From Thermoplasmatota archaeon (GTDB lineage Archaea > Thermoplasmatota > Penumbrarchaeia > Penumbrarchaeales > Penumbrarchaeaceae), in assembly GCA_025457865.1 (NCBI GenBank), contig JALOTP010000033.1, positions 1 through 32,101 on the forward strand: a stretch of DNA of 32,101 bases, read 5' to 3'. Under the pieces are notes generated by a model that saw only the letters and a program-made list of their open reading frames with translations, had not been told where the DNA came from and ran no database searches. A program made the position numbers and the translations under genes. Positions 24,756 through 32,101 of this stretch are shown piece by piece. Positions within the stretch are counted from its first letter, which is position 1. Every line of letters starts with the position of its first letter.

Positions 24756-25994
24756 CTAACGGATCATTCCGTAACCGATGAGCCTGAACTTGCTGCCGAC
24801 CCTTCTGCTGATGGCGACCCTCTGTCCCGGCTCGGCGCAGACGGGCATCTTCAGGTTCAGTTCGACCTTGTCCCCCTGAGGGGATGTGACGATGCCTACC
24901 GTGGTCGATGTTCCAACATTGAGCATAAGGACCTCGCTGGTCCTTATCTTCTCCACCTTGGACTCAACATCGAGGCCGACGAGGTATTCCATCAGGTGGA
25001 CCTCCAGTGACATCTTGTCCAGGACCTCAGGGAGATGTCCTGGCAGTCCGACCACGGAGCCTATTAGAGAATCGGATTTGGTCAGCGCTGGATCGAGCCC
25101 GGTCCCTATGGCGGCAAGGCCCCCCGGTGTTATGTTCTTCCTAGGCTTTCCACCCGCCATCAAGGATAACACTTGGGTCCTCAATGGTCTGAAGACCATG
25201 TTGGATGTCCCCTTCTCCCCCACCTGGATGCCCGGCCTTATCTCGATCTCGTCGCCTTCGCTGAGGACCCCCCGGATAAGGGAACCTCCCAGTATTCCGC
25301 CGCAAAGGTCCTTGTAATCCATGCCTGGCTTGTTGACATCGAACGACCTGGCTATGTACATCCTCGGGTGCTTATCGCTCTTATGGGGCTGTTCCTTGAT
25401 GAACTTCTCTATGAACATGATGAGTATGTCAAGGTTCGATCCGTGATGGGCAGAGACCGGGACGATTGGGGCGTTCTCGGCAACGGTGCCTTTGACGAAG
25501 TCCTTGATCTGCTGGTAGTTCTTCCTTGCAGATTCCTCTGTCACCAGGTCTATCTTGGTCTGGACGATTATGACGTTCTTTATCCCTATGAAATCGAGCG
25601 CCATCAGGTGCTCCCTCGTTTGGGGCTGGGGGCACTTCTCGTTGGCGGAGATGAGGAGGAGGGCGCCGTCCATTATTGCCGCGCCAGAGAGCATGGTGGC
25701 CATGAGGGTCTCGTGCCCGGGAGCATCGACGAAGGATACGGCCCTCAGGTGCTCGGTCTTGGCCCCGCAGTGAACGCACTTGACGGCAGTGGTATAGCAC
25801 TGCGGTTCCGGGCATTTTGGGCACTTCATGAACTGGGCGTCAGCATAGCCGAGCTTGATGGTTATACCGCGCTTGATCTCCTCGGAATGGGTGTCGGTCC
25901 AGACACCGGTCAGGGCCTCGGTGAGGGTCGTTTTTCCATGGTCGACATGACCGACCAATCCTATGTTCACGACCGGCGGGTTCTTGACCTTCAT
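24756..25994 (-). CDS. eif2g: Translation initiation factor aIF2 subunit gamma
   Basis: A 412-residue GTPase that delivers initiator Met-tRNA to the small ribosomal subunit with the alpha and beta subunits. G1 is GHVDHGKTT (15-23), the switch I region has [14 protein letters not shown]3 is DAPGHE (90-95), and the zinc knuckle CPKC...CVHC (Cys58, Cys61, Cys73, Cys76) is intact. G4 reads TKID (146-149) where NKxD is the usual form. Domains II and III follow and end in [18 protein letters not shown]. Its start overlaps the stop of rps6e by four bases (ATGA), which shows translational coupling. Confidence 0.97.
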   Translation of the reverse strand: MKVKNPPVVNIGLVGHVDHGKTTLTEALTGVWTDTHSEEIKRGITIKLGYADAQFMKCPKCPEPQCYTTAVKCVHCGAKTEHLRAVSFVDAPGHETLMATMLSGAAIMDGALLLISANEKCPQPQTREHLMALDFIGIKNVIIVQTKIDLVTEESARKNYQQIKDFVKGTVAENAPIVPVSAHHGSNLDILIMFIEKFIKEQPHKSDKHPRMYIARSFDVNKPGMDYKDLCGGILGGSLIRGVLSEGDEIEIRPGIQVGEKGTSNMVFRPLRTQVLSLMAGGKPRKNITPGGLAAIGTGLDPALTKSDSLIGSVVGLPGHLPEVLDKMSLEVHLMEYLVGLDVESKVEKIRTSEVLMLNVGTSTTVGIVTSPQGDKVELNLKMPVCAEPGQRVAISRRVGSKFRLIGYGMIR

Positions 25995-26383
25995 TTGGTC
26001 TCCCCTTGTTTCAACTGGTCCTCTATGGGCCTGGGTCCGTAGGATGTCACCTTCATATTTATCTGGACTATCTCGGATGAGATGGTGTTCCCCCGTATGG
26101 TCTTCCTCTTGCGCTGGCCCTCGTGGGCCGGATGGTATCCCAGACCCTCGGAGAGAAGGACCCTCTTCCTCTGCTGGCCTGGAAGGTCGTTCCTCATCGG
26201 GAATCCGTCCTTGTCGGAGCCGCCGGTTATCTTCAGCTTGTAGCCGGGGAGGGAGACGAACAGGCCGTCGAACTCGTCCCCTATCTTCATCCCCAGGAGC
26301 CTATTGGCATGCTGGCCCGAGACCTGGGCATTGTAGGCCTTGCCGTTCTTGATATCCGCTATCACTGCTTTGAACTCTACCAT
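25991..26383 (-). CDS. rps6e: 30S ribosomal protein S6e
   Basis: A 130-residue archaeal S6e. The family start ([20 protein letters not shown]), the [10 protein letters not shown] segment and the signature [17 protein letters not shown] are all present, followed by the basic [13 protein letters not shown] and [12 protein letters not shown]. The length is typical for archaea, which lack the long eukaryotic tail. It is the second gene of the operon with the 78-residue protein upstream and aIF2-gamma downstream, an arrangement common in Euryarchaeota. Confidence 0.97.
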   Translation of the reverse strand: MVEFKAVIADIKNGKAYNAQVSGQHANRLLGMKIGDEFDGLFVSLPGYKLKITGGSDKDGFPMRNDLPGQQRKRVLLSEGLGYHPAHEGQRKRKTIRGNTISSEIVQINMKVTSYGPRPIEDQLKQGETK

Positions 26384-26417
26384 CTTATCACCGTTCCTCA
26401 GCGGACCGTTCCTCAGC

Positions 26418-26654
26418 TCAGATCTCCATCAGGTGCTGAGCAATCTCCTTCCTGACGTTCTCGTCCAGGGGAAGCGTTATGGACTTGCCCTTCTGGAACT
26501 GCTTTGTATCGTCCTGTTTGAAGTAGCCCCTGGAGAGGGAGATGAACTCGGTCTCTCCCCTGCTGCCGCCAACGGCCTTCTTGCGGGCCACCTCTATGAA
26601 GTTCCTCTTCCCGAACGGGATAGTCTTGAAGTTTATCGTTTCGAACTCGACCAT
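26418..26654 (-). CDS. Conserved small archaeal protein of unknown function
   Basis: A 78-residue basic protein starting MVEFETINFKTIPFGKRNFI, with a KKAVGGSRGETEFISLSRGY hairpin-like segment and a C-terminal helix (LDENVRKEIAQHLMEI). I chose the ATG at 26654 because GGAGG lies eight bases upstream and TATA (GTTATATAC on the minus strand at 26692-26700) about 40 bases upstream. The 57-codon extension in the same frame would read across that promoter. I recall similar small proteins in archaea beside translation genes but cannot name a function. As first gene of the S6e/aIF2-gamma operon, it may act in translation or ribosome biology. Confidence 0.75.
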   Translation of the reverse strand: MVEFETINFKTIPFGKRNFIEVARKKAVGGSRGETEFISLSRGYFKQDDTKQFQKGKSITLPLDENVRKEIAQHLMEI

Positions 26655-26691
26655 TGTCGGTCCTCCGGTTCGGTTGGGACAATAAGTTACC

Positions 26692-26781
26692 GTATATAAC
26701 GTTTTGTCCTTCGTACTAGACGTGGCCCAGGGGTGTTTGAAGAGGTCGGACGGTGCCACCCCTAAAAGAACGTTTATAAAT
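26692..26781. promoter_or_regulatory. Divergent promoters between the S6e operon and the BNR/cadherin surface protein
   Basis: On the minus strand GTTATATAC (26692-26700) serves the translation operon. On the plus strand TTTATAAAT (26773-26781) points right. The plus TATA lies 27 bases before an ATG at 26804 that opens a 23-codon ORF, and about 120 bases before the start of the large surface protein. Confidence 0.55.
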
Positions 26782-26803
26782 CTTGACGGCTTCCCAGTCC
26801 CAA

Positions 26804-26875
26804 ATGGCCATGAATAGGCAGCCATCTTCCAATAAAGTATTTCTATCCCGTGGACCGATGTACTGCCACACCTAG
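26804..26875 (+). CDS. Possible leaderless upstream ORF / leader peptide
   Basis: A 23-codon ORF begins MAMNRQPSSNKV and ends in MYCHT. Its ATG is 27 bases after the TATA box, the spacing of a leaderless start, and its stop is 25 bases before the ATG of the large surface-protein gene, whose own GGAGG site sits just before it. It may be a regulatory leader peptide, or simply part of a 5' leader of about 100 bases. No conservation evidence is available. Confidence 0.3.
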   Translation: MAMNRQPSSNKVFLSRGPMYCHT

Positions 26876-26900
26876 CATAGCTCGTATCGGAGGAAGAAAA

Positions 26901-29900
26901 ATGGACAAGAACCGAAGGGCCTTGGCCCTTTACCTGACAGTGTTTGCGGTCGCCTTCCTGCTGGCGGTCCCGTTCCTTGACATGATGGCGACCGGAGCCA
27001 CCTTCAGCTTCCAGAGTACGTTGACGAACGACAACGTGGAGCAGGAAAGGATTAAGATGACAGCTTTGGGCTCAGGCAGCACAGCTCAAATATACCTGGT
27101 TTACGAAGACGCTACGACAGCAGGTCCTACTTCTCAACATATTTTTTTCAAGCGGTCGGTGAACGGAGGACAGACCTTCGACGCTCCTTTCGATTTCCTC
27201 GCCTCATGGACCTCGACTTCCCAAAGGCAGAGATGGCCAACTATCGCAGTTCATGAGGGGGTCTCCACGACAACGATTGCGGTAGCATATATTGATAACA
27301 CACCAGACCCATTATTCCTTGATTATACCATTACATGCAGGATATCTACAGATTTAGGTGTGACCTGGAGCTCAGATTATACTGTTGTGCCTGAGGCAAG
27401 GAATAATTATAGAGAGATTCAGATCGCTTTTGATCCGAATGGAAACCTTTTCCTTATCTATACTTTTGGCGCGATAGGTGCAGGCTATTATTACGTATGT
27501 TATTCTCAGAATTTTGGGCAAACATGGTCCTCTTCTTACCAGGTACCTCTTCCCGATGGTTCAGCTGAGAGAATCTATAAACAGGCCACACTGGCTTCAG
27601 ATGGAGTCTCTTTGGGCATTGCCTACCAATCTAATCCGAATTGGAAACATAAGATCTTTTTTGTTAAAGTCCCAATTTCGAGCCTTAGCAGTGGATCTCC
27701 ATCTTGGTCCACTCCTCTTTTAATGAATTTCCTGTATGGACCAAAGGACCCAGAAGGTTGGTTACCGGTCCTGACAGCACGCAAAGATGTCTTCCACTTA
27801 TCATGGTGGGATTTCGAGACCGATGCCGGTGGCAGTTATGAAGCTGAGAACACACTGGCGAGGGACCGACCATGTATCAAATACACCAGGTCAATAGACC
27901 ATGGGAACTCCTTTAGTGTTGGTACGAAGATATATACCAAGGTTAATAAAACAACTTCACCCCCTACCTGGATTTCCGCCCCATCGATGGACACATCCTC
28001 GTCTGGATTGATAGCGATAACCTATGCCGAGGTCGTTGGAGGGTTGACCAACATTTATCTGACCACCTCAAATGATGGAGGTTTGAGCTGGAGCCAAAAA
28101 AGCAGAATTAACAGCTTCTTCCCAGAACATGATATATCTTCGAGGTACAATGGGAAAGATGGCACTACCAAAGATAATCCAGAGATAACTTTCAAAGTTG
28201 CTATTGATATCTCCAGTGGTGTTTTTTCTACCTGGTTGGATAGACCATCATCCTCCGAGGACAAGGAGATAATGTTCTCGAAATCGATCGTGAATACACC
28301 ACCTGTAGCGATAGCGGACCTGAAGCTTAGGGATTACGATGAGACGTGGGGGGATGTCCAGTGGTCCATAAACAGGGAGCCGGACTTCATGGAGTACAGG
28401 ACCCATATATCGACGACACAGGGGTTCCTTCCTAACTATGTGCCCTTCCCTGCAGGGACACTTTACAATGTCTCCAAGAACCAGGCGATGAACTATGAGC
28501 TATTCAAGAACCTTGAGCCGGATGCGTTCTACTATGTGAAGGTCGAGGTCGTAGATGATGAGAACGTCACCTCCGCTTCGAACGAGGTCTCGTTCAAGAC
28601 GAACAGGGTCAATGTGGCACCCATATTCAATAGGGCAATGGAAGACATAGTCATAGAGCTGAACGAGGATTCAAAGCTCGAGAAGGCAATCAATGTCTCG
28701 GATTGGGTGGATTACACCCCTTATTCCTTTGAGACCAGATACGATTTTGCGCCTGGAAAGTACATAAAGGACGACTGGTACAATGATGTGTATGACCTAT
28801 ATTTCGAGCTTGAATGTGAGGAGGACAATGCCATTGTCCTAGGGAATCTCTACGATGAATGGCATGGTCAGAACTACTTCTATATCGATTTCAACTCCAA
28901 CCCCAACTTCAAGGACCAGTCGGGAGATGTCAAGTTCAGGCTCAAGGTGAGCGACCCGGGCAAGGACGGCAGCCTGCTCTCTGTCAAGGACAACAGGGCG
29001 AACACATCCTATTGGTTCACGGTCAGGGTGCTTTCGACCAACGATGTACCGGAATGGAAGAGCTTCACGGACCTCATGATAGGGACCGGCAAGGTCACCG
29101 ATATGGGCAGGGCCGAGGACATCTTCATCCTTGACGATGCCAATACGAGCTGCATAGAGGAGCAGGAGTACAGCTTCAAGGTGAACTGTTTGGACGTTGA
29201 CGGTGATTTCATAAAGCTAGAGGTCCAGAACGGAGACCCGATGAAGAGCAGGATAGCTGTGAAGAGGGATACGGTAGATCCCAGGCGCGCCGCCGTTTTC
29301 ACTTTCACCCCGCAGGACTCCGACCTTCCTCTGGTCAAGTTCAACATCACGGCCAATGATGAGAAGGGCGGGATCATCAATATGACCTTCGTCATACCGG
29401 TGAAGAACCTAAACGATGAACCCTATTTCCTTACCGTGAACGGAGTGGCTATAGACCCGAAGGGCGACAAGGTGGTCTTCGAGGCCTTTGAGAAAAGCAC
29501 GCTGACCTTCAACCTCACCGGATGGGACATAGACCCAAGTGAGCTCCTGACATTGTCTGGGTCCCCTTCCACAGTGATCGTGGCAAGGACGGGTCCCGGT
29601 GCTTGGGATGTGAGCTTCAAGGTCCCCGACTACAAAACGCGCGTATCCACTTTGAACCTCCTCCTCAGGGACCGTCAGGGCTCCTTTGCCGACCTTACGG
29701 TCACGGTGAACATCCTGGATGTACCGCAGATGCCAGAGTTCATCCCTCCAGACCCCATAATGATGAGGACGATTTACGATACGACCGATATCAATGAATG
29801 GGGAGGGGCCGGTGGTAAGTTCATAAGGGTCGAGTTCGGAGAGCCAGTTGAGTTCGAAGGTTTCGCTTTGGACCCTGACGGCGACCTCCTGAACTTCACA

Positions 29901-31256
29901 TGGAGGTTCTCGAACGTCAAGGAGAACATGAACTGGACCCTTTACGGAAAGAAGGTCAGTATGAGCTTCTATCCGACCGATAGCAAGCTATCATATGCCA
30001 AAAGGGAGAAGTTCAGAATCAACCTGAGCGTTTCCGATGGCGTCTATGGGGCGATCTACGCCTATATGGAGACCTGGGTCGAACCAGACGACGATAATGA
30101 TAACGACGGCATCCCGGACAACCGCGAGATCTGGTTCTACAATCTGATCGCGGACCCGGAGTCGGGCAGACCAGAGAAACCGGAGGTATGGAAGGACCCG
30201 AAGATAAAGGACGATTCCATCTGGGTGAAGTTCGCGGACCAGATAGTCCAGAACTACAAGGACCAGCAAGGCCTCCTTACGGATGAGGTCAAGGCGGAAC
30301 CTCTGCTCCTGTTCAATCCGGTGGATGACCTGGACAGGGACCGGACAGAGGACAATTTCAGGTACACCAACAAAGAGGAGATGGGCTTCAACATCCCGCA
30401 GCAGGAGACCGAGCTGGAGCGTATCCAAAGGGTGAACACCTACTCCATAGACCCTCTAGACCCGCTCGTGTGGCCTGGCCACCAGAGGGTCGATCCCGAT
30501 GTAATTCCAGATATCATGGATGATGAGGGTATAGAGCCCTGGTTGATCGTTGCCATTTCCGCAATTGCACTTATCATCCTTATAGCCGTCATCACGGTGG
30601 TCGTCATCCTCCGCAGGGAGAAGGTCATAGAGAAGAGGGAGGACGAGGACCTGGAAAAGAGGGTCAAGGACCACGAGAAGAGGCAGGCGGTCATCCAGGG
30701 CATGTACGGCGTCCAGAAGGCAGGGGATGCCATAGGCCCGGACCAATCGACACTATCTGACCTCACCCTTGATCTGGGCGGTCAGGTCTATCACGAGGAG
30801 GGTACTTCAAGCCAAACACTCAAGAGGAAGGACGAACCACAGACCGGACCTCGTAGGGAGAGGGCTGATTCCGGACCGCTCTTCGAGAAATCCGCTCCCA
30901 AGCTGGACCTTTCCGAATCTCTGAAGCTCGAGACCATAGACATAAGCGACGATGTGACACAGATGGACCATTCCGGTGTTGACGAAAGCGCGCTCGGAGC
31001 GTCCATGGACGACCTCATGGAGGCTGCCGAGGAGTTCGACCCAAATGCGGTGAGGAACGCTGGAGGCAATGTGATGGTCGGTGCGCTCCTCATGGAAGAG
31101 CAGATGAAGCTCAGACAGCAGGGCGTACAACCGGGAGGGCCCAGACTTCCCCCGCCCGGACAGGAAGGGGTGCCAATGGCCCCGCCGCCAAGACCGCCCA
31201 TGCCCGGGGCCCCTCCACTACCGCAGCAGATGCCGCCCAAGAGGCCACAGCAGTGA
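26901..31256 (+). CDS. Giant surface protein: BNR propeller, cadherin-like domains, long cytosolic tail
   Basis: A 1451-residue protein starting at ATG 26901, chosen for the GGAGG nine bases upstream and the immediate signal sequence MDKNRRALALYLTVFAVAFLL. Residues about 40-470 form a BNR/sialidase-like propeller with Asp-box motifs (SVNGGQTFD, STDLGVTWSS, SQNFGQTWSS, SIDHGNSF, SNDGGLSWSQ). No sialidase arginine triad can be claimed. An FN3-like unit follows, then cadherin-like or tandem Ig-like domains opened by VAPIFNRAMEDIVIELNED and linked by NDVPEW and LNDEPYF motifs. A calcium-type DDDNDNDGIPDNRE segment lies near residue 1070. One transmembrane helix (AISAIALIILIAVITVVVIL) precedes a 213-residue charged tail that starts coiled-coil-like and ends Pro-rich (APPPRPPMPGAPPLPQQMPP). 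The propeller part is more A/T-rich than the rest. Confidence 0.88.
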   Translation: MDKNRRALALYLTVFAVAFLLAVPFLDMMATGATFSFQSTLTNDNVEQERIKMTALGSGSTAQIYLVYEDATTAGPTSQHIFFKRSVNGGQTFDAPFDFLASWTSTSQRQRWPTIAVHEGVSTTTIAVAYIDNTPDPLFLDYTITCRISTDLGVTWSSDYTVVPEARNNYREIQIAFDPNGNLFLIYTFGAIGAGYYYVCYSQNFGQTWSSSYQVPLPDGSAERIYKQATLASDGVSLGIAYQSNPNWKHKIFFVKVPISSLSSGSPSWSTPLLMNFLYGPKDPEGWLPVLTARKDVFHLSWWDFETDAGGSYEAENTLARDRPCIKYTRSIDHGNSFSVGTKIYTKVNKTTSPPTWISAPSMDTSSSGLIAITYAEVVGGLTNIYLTTSNDGGLSWSQKSRINSFFPEHDISSRYNGKDGTTKDNPEITFKVAIDISSGVFSTWLDRPSSSEDKEIMFSKSIVNTPPVAIADLKLRDYDETWGDVQWSINREPDFMEYRTHISTTQGFLPNYVPFPAGTLYNVSKNQAMNYELFKNLEPDAFYYVKVEVVDDENVTSASNEVSFKTNRVNVAPIFNRAMEDIVIELNEDSKLEKAINVSDWVDYTPYSFETRYDFAPGKYIKDDWYNDVYDLYFELECEEDNAIVLGNLYDEWHGQNYFYIDFNSNPNFKDQSGDVKFRLKVSDPGKDGSLLSVKDNRANTSYWFTVRVLSTNDVPEWKSFTDLMIGTGKVTDMGRAEDIFILDDANTSCIEEQEYSFKVNCLDVDGDFIKLEVQNGDPMKSRIAVKRDTVDPRRAAVFTFTPQDSDLPLVKFNITANDEKGGIINMTFVIPVKNLNDEPYFLTVNGVAIDPKGDKVVFEAFEKSTLTFNLTGWDIDPSELLTLSGSPSTVIVARTGPGAWDVSFKVPDYKTRVSTLNLLLRDRQGSFADLTVTVNILDVPQMPEFIPPDPIMMRTIYDTTDINEWGGAGGKFIRVEFGEPVEFEGFALDPDGDLLNFTWRFSNVKENMNWTLYGKKVSMSFYPTDSKLSYAKREKFRINLSVSDGVYGAIYAYMETWVEPDDDNDNDGIPDNREIWFYNLIADPESGRPEKPEVWKDPKIKDDSIWVKFADQIVQNYKDQQGLLTDEVKAEPLLLFNPVDDLDRDRTEDNFRYTNKEEMGFNIPQQETELERIQRVNTYSIDPLDPLVWPGHQRVDPDVIPDIMDDEGIEPWLIVAISAIALIILIAVITVVVILRREKVIEKREDEDLEKRVKDHEKRQAVIQGMYGVQKAGDAIGPDQSTLSDLTLDLGGQVYHEEGTSSQTLKRKDEPQTGPRRERADSGPLFEKSAPKLDLSESLKLETIDISDDVTQMDHSGVDESALGASMDDLMEAAEEFDPNAVRNAGGNVMVGALLMEEQMKLRQQGVQPGGPRLPPPGQEGVPMAPPPRPPMPGAPPLPQQMPPKRPQQ

Positions 31257-31340
31257 GCCCTCTCAACAATGGGCCTCTATAGTCGATGTTCGCCCTGGTC
31301 GGGGAAAAGTACTTGATGGTGTCAGTTAAATATTGGTGCT

Positions 31341-31931
31341 ATGACAGCGGGCCATATTATAGTCGCCATGACCGGAGCGACGGGTGCCGGGTATGGACTG
31401 GAGCTCTTGAAAGCCCTTTCCAGGAGGAGGAAGGAGGGGCTCGAGGTATCACTGATATGCTCCGAGGGGGCGTTGAGGATCATTGAGCGCGAATCCGGCG
31501 CCTCGCTGGAGGACCTTGGGACGCTTGTGGACAGGACCGTCATGGCAGGCACCATGGACGATAGGCTTGCATCGGGCTCCAACCCCTTCGATTCCATGGT
31601 GATAGTACCCTGCACCATATCCACCGCAGCGAAGGTCCGGGCATCCATAGCCGACAACCTGATAACAAGGGCGGCTGCCGTCGCCCTGAAGGAGAGGAGG
31701 AAGCTGGTCCTGGTCGTGAGGGAGACCCCTCTTTCCACGCCTGCCCTGCAGGCTTTGACCGACCTCTCGACCTGGGGTGCCATCGTGATGCCGGCTTCAC
31801 CGCCCTTCTACGGTCTGGACGATCCATCGGCAAGGGACATCCAGAGGGTCTTCGCCGGGAGGGTCCTGGACCTTCTTGGCATAGATAACGATATCACACC
31901 GAGGTATTGCCCGGAAGAGGAGTGCGCTTGA
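31341..31931 (+). CDS. ubiX: UbiX-type flavin prenyltransferase
   Basis: A 196-residue flavin prenyltransferase that attaches a dimethylallyl group to FMN to make the prenyl-FMN cofactor of UbiD-type decarboxylases. The N-terminal FMN motif reads MTGATGAGYGLELL (GASGA in many homologs), and the central CTISTAAKVRASIADNLITR and RRKLVLVVRETPLS segments are diagnostic, with Glu and Arg residues that contact the phosphate and prenyl groups. The length is typical. The start is the first ATG after an A/T-rich GTTAAATATTG. No UbiD is present in the window. The next gene starts 14 bases downstream. Confidence 0.95.
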   Translation: MTAGHIIVAMTGATGAGYGLELLKALSRRRKEGLEVSLICSEGALRIIERESGASLEDLGTLVDRTVMAGTMDDRLASGSNPFDSMVIVPCTISTAAKVRASIADNLITRAAAVALKERRKLVLVVRETPLSTPALQALTDLSTWGAIVMPASPPFYGLDDPSARDIQRVFAGRVLDLLGIDNDITPRYCPEEECA

Positions 31932-31945
31932 ACGGAGGTCAGTGA

Positions 31946-32101
31946 TTGATAGACAGGAGCTTCATCTTCATCCCGGGCGTGGGAGAAAGGACAGAGAGGA
32001 GGCTGTGGGATGAAGGTATAGACAACTGGTCAGCTTTCCTGGGCAGAGAAAGGGCCGGTCCCATGAAAGACGCCAGGAAGGAGCGGGCCGATTCTCTTAT
32101 A
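31946..32101 (+). CDS. Partial: predicted RNase H-like (YprB-type) exonuclease, N-terminal part
   Basis: Fifty-two codons from a TTG start to the window end. TTG is the only usable start because the codon before it is TGA, and GGAGG lies seven bases upstream. The product opens with RSFIFIPGVGERTERRLWDE, then GIDNWSAFLG. This helix-hairpin-helix-like opening is typical of archaeal proteins that go on to a YprB/RNase H-like 3'-5' exonuclease domain. The catalytic part is beyond the window, so the assignment rests on the N-terminus alone. It is probably co-transcribed with ubiX. Confidence 0.6.
   Translation, partial: MIDRSFIFIPGVGERTERRLWDEGIDNWSAFLGRERAGPMKDARKERADSLI

Noticed and set aside
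25173..26042. A 289-codon plus-strand ORF opposite aIF2-gamma
   Set aside because: Antisense shadow; the minus strand encodes intact GTPase motifs.
26655..26825. 57-codon N-terminal extension of the 78-residue protein
   Set aside because: It crosses the TATA box of the operon, and a good GGAGG precedes the internal ATG at 26654.

Overview
The window looks like a chromosome fragment of a Euryarchaeota-type archaeon, most likely from the Thermoplasmatota. The evidence is archaeal core genes (S15, S6e, aIF2-gamma, an LSm protein, a GINS-associated DHH nuclease next to a Pcc1-like ORF), archaeal type IV pilins, heavy use of AGG for arginine, tRNA genes without encoded CCA, and many TATA boxes about 25-30 bases before a start codon, which suggests leaderless transcripts. 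I could not run any search, so the lineage is an inference.

Layout. 1-2.8 kb: a possible partial gene at the left edge, then phosphoglycerate mutase (gpmI) and a DUF92-type membrane protein, all leftward. 2.9-3.8 kb: a ten-CxxC zinc-ribbon protein and an LSm protein, rightward. 3.8-4.5 kb: an SGNH hydrolase whose motif order is circularly permuted. 4.5-4.9 kb: tRNA-Arg(GCG) followed by a degenerate duplication of its own 3' end. 5.0-6.1 kb: two diverged tandem pilins. 6.1-8.8 kb (leftward): rps15, DHH nuclease, Pcc1-like ORF and a four-helix membrane protein. 8.9-16.3 kb: two very large anchored surface proteins, an M28 peptidase with CARDB/PKD repeats and an SBBP-propeller/FN3 protein.

16.35-20.33 kb is a visibly AT-rich block bounded by a 14-base direct repeat of the tRNA-Thr(CGT) 3' end. 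It holds a beta-helix/PKD surface protein, a tightly linked double winged-helix regulator, and a frameshifted small DNA-binding-type gene. No integrase was found. The surface protein's cytosolic tail and the regulator's C-terminus share a short SHOCT-like motif, which suggests a membrane-tethered signalling pair. This is the best candidate in the window for an undescribed system.

20.4-24.4 kb: a GAF-PAS histidine kinase facing away from a membrane-anchored gingipain-like (C25) protease. 24.4-26.7 kb (leftward): a translation operon of a conserved 78-residue protein, S6e, aIF2-gamma and a PIN protein. 26.8-31.3 kb: a 1451-residue BNR/cadherin-like surface protein with a 213-residue cytosolic tail, preceded by a possible leaderless upstream ORF. 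31.3 kb to the end: ubiX and the start of a predicted RNase H-like exonuclease gene.

The main theme is a housekeeping backbone interleaved with a large secreted/anchored repertoire: four giant C-terminally anchored proteins, one N-terminally anchored protease and two pilins. Two tRNA genes carry marks of past integration.
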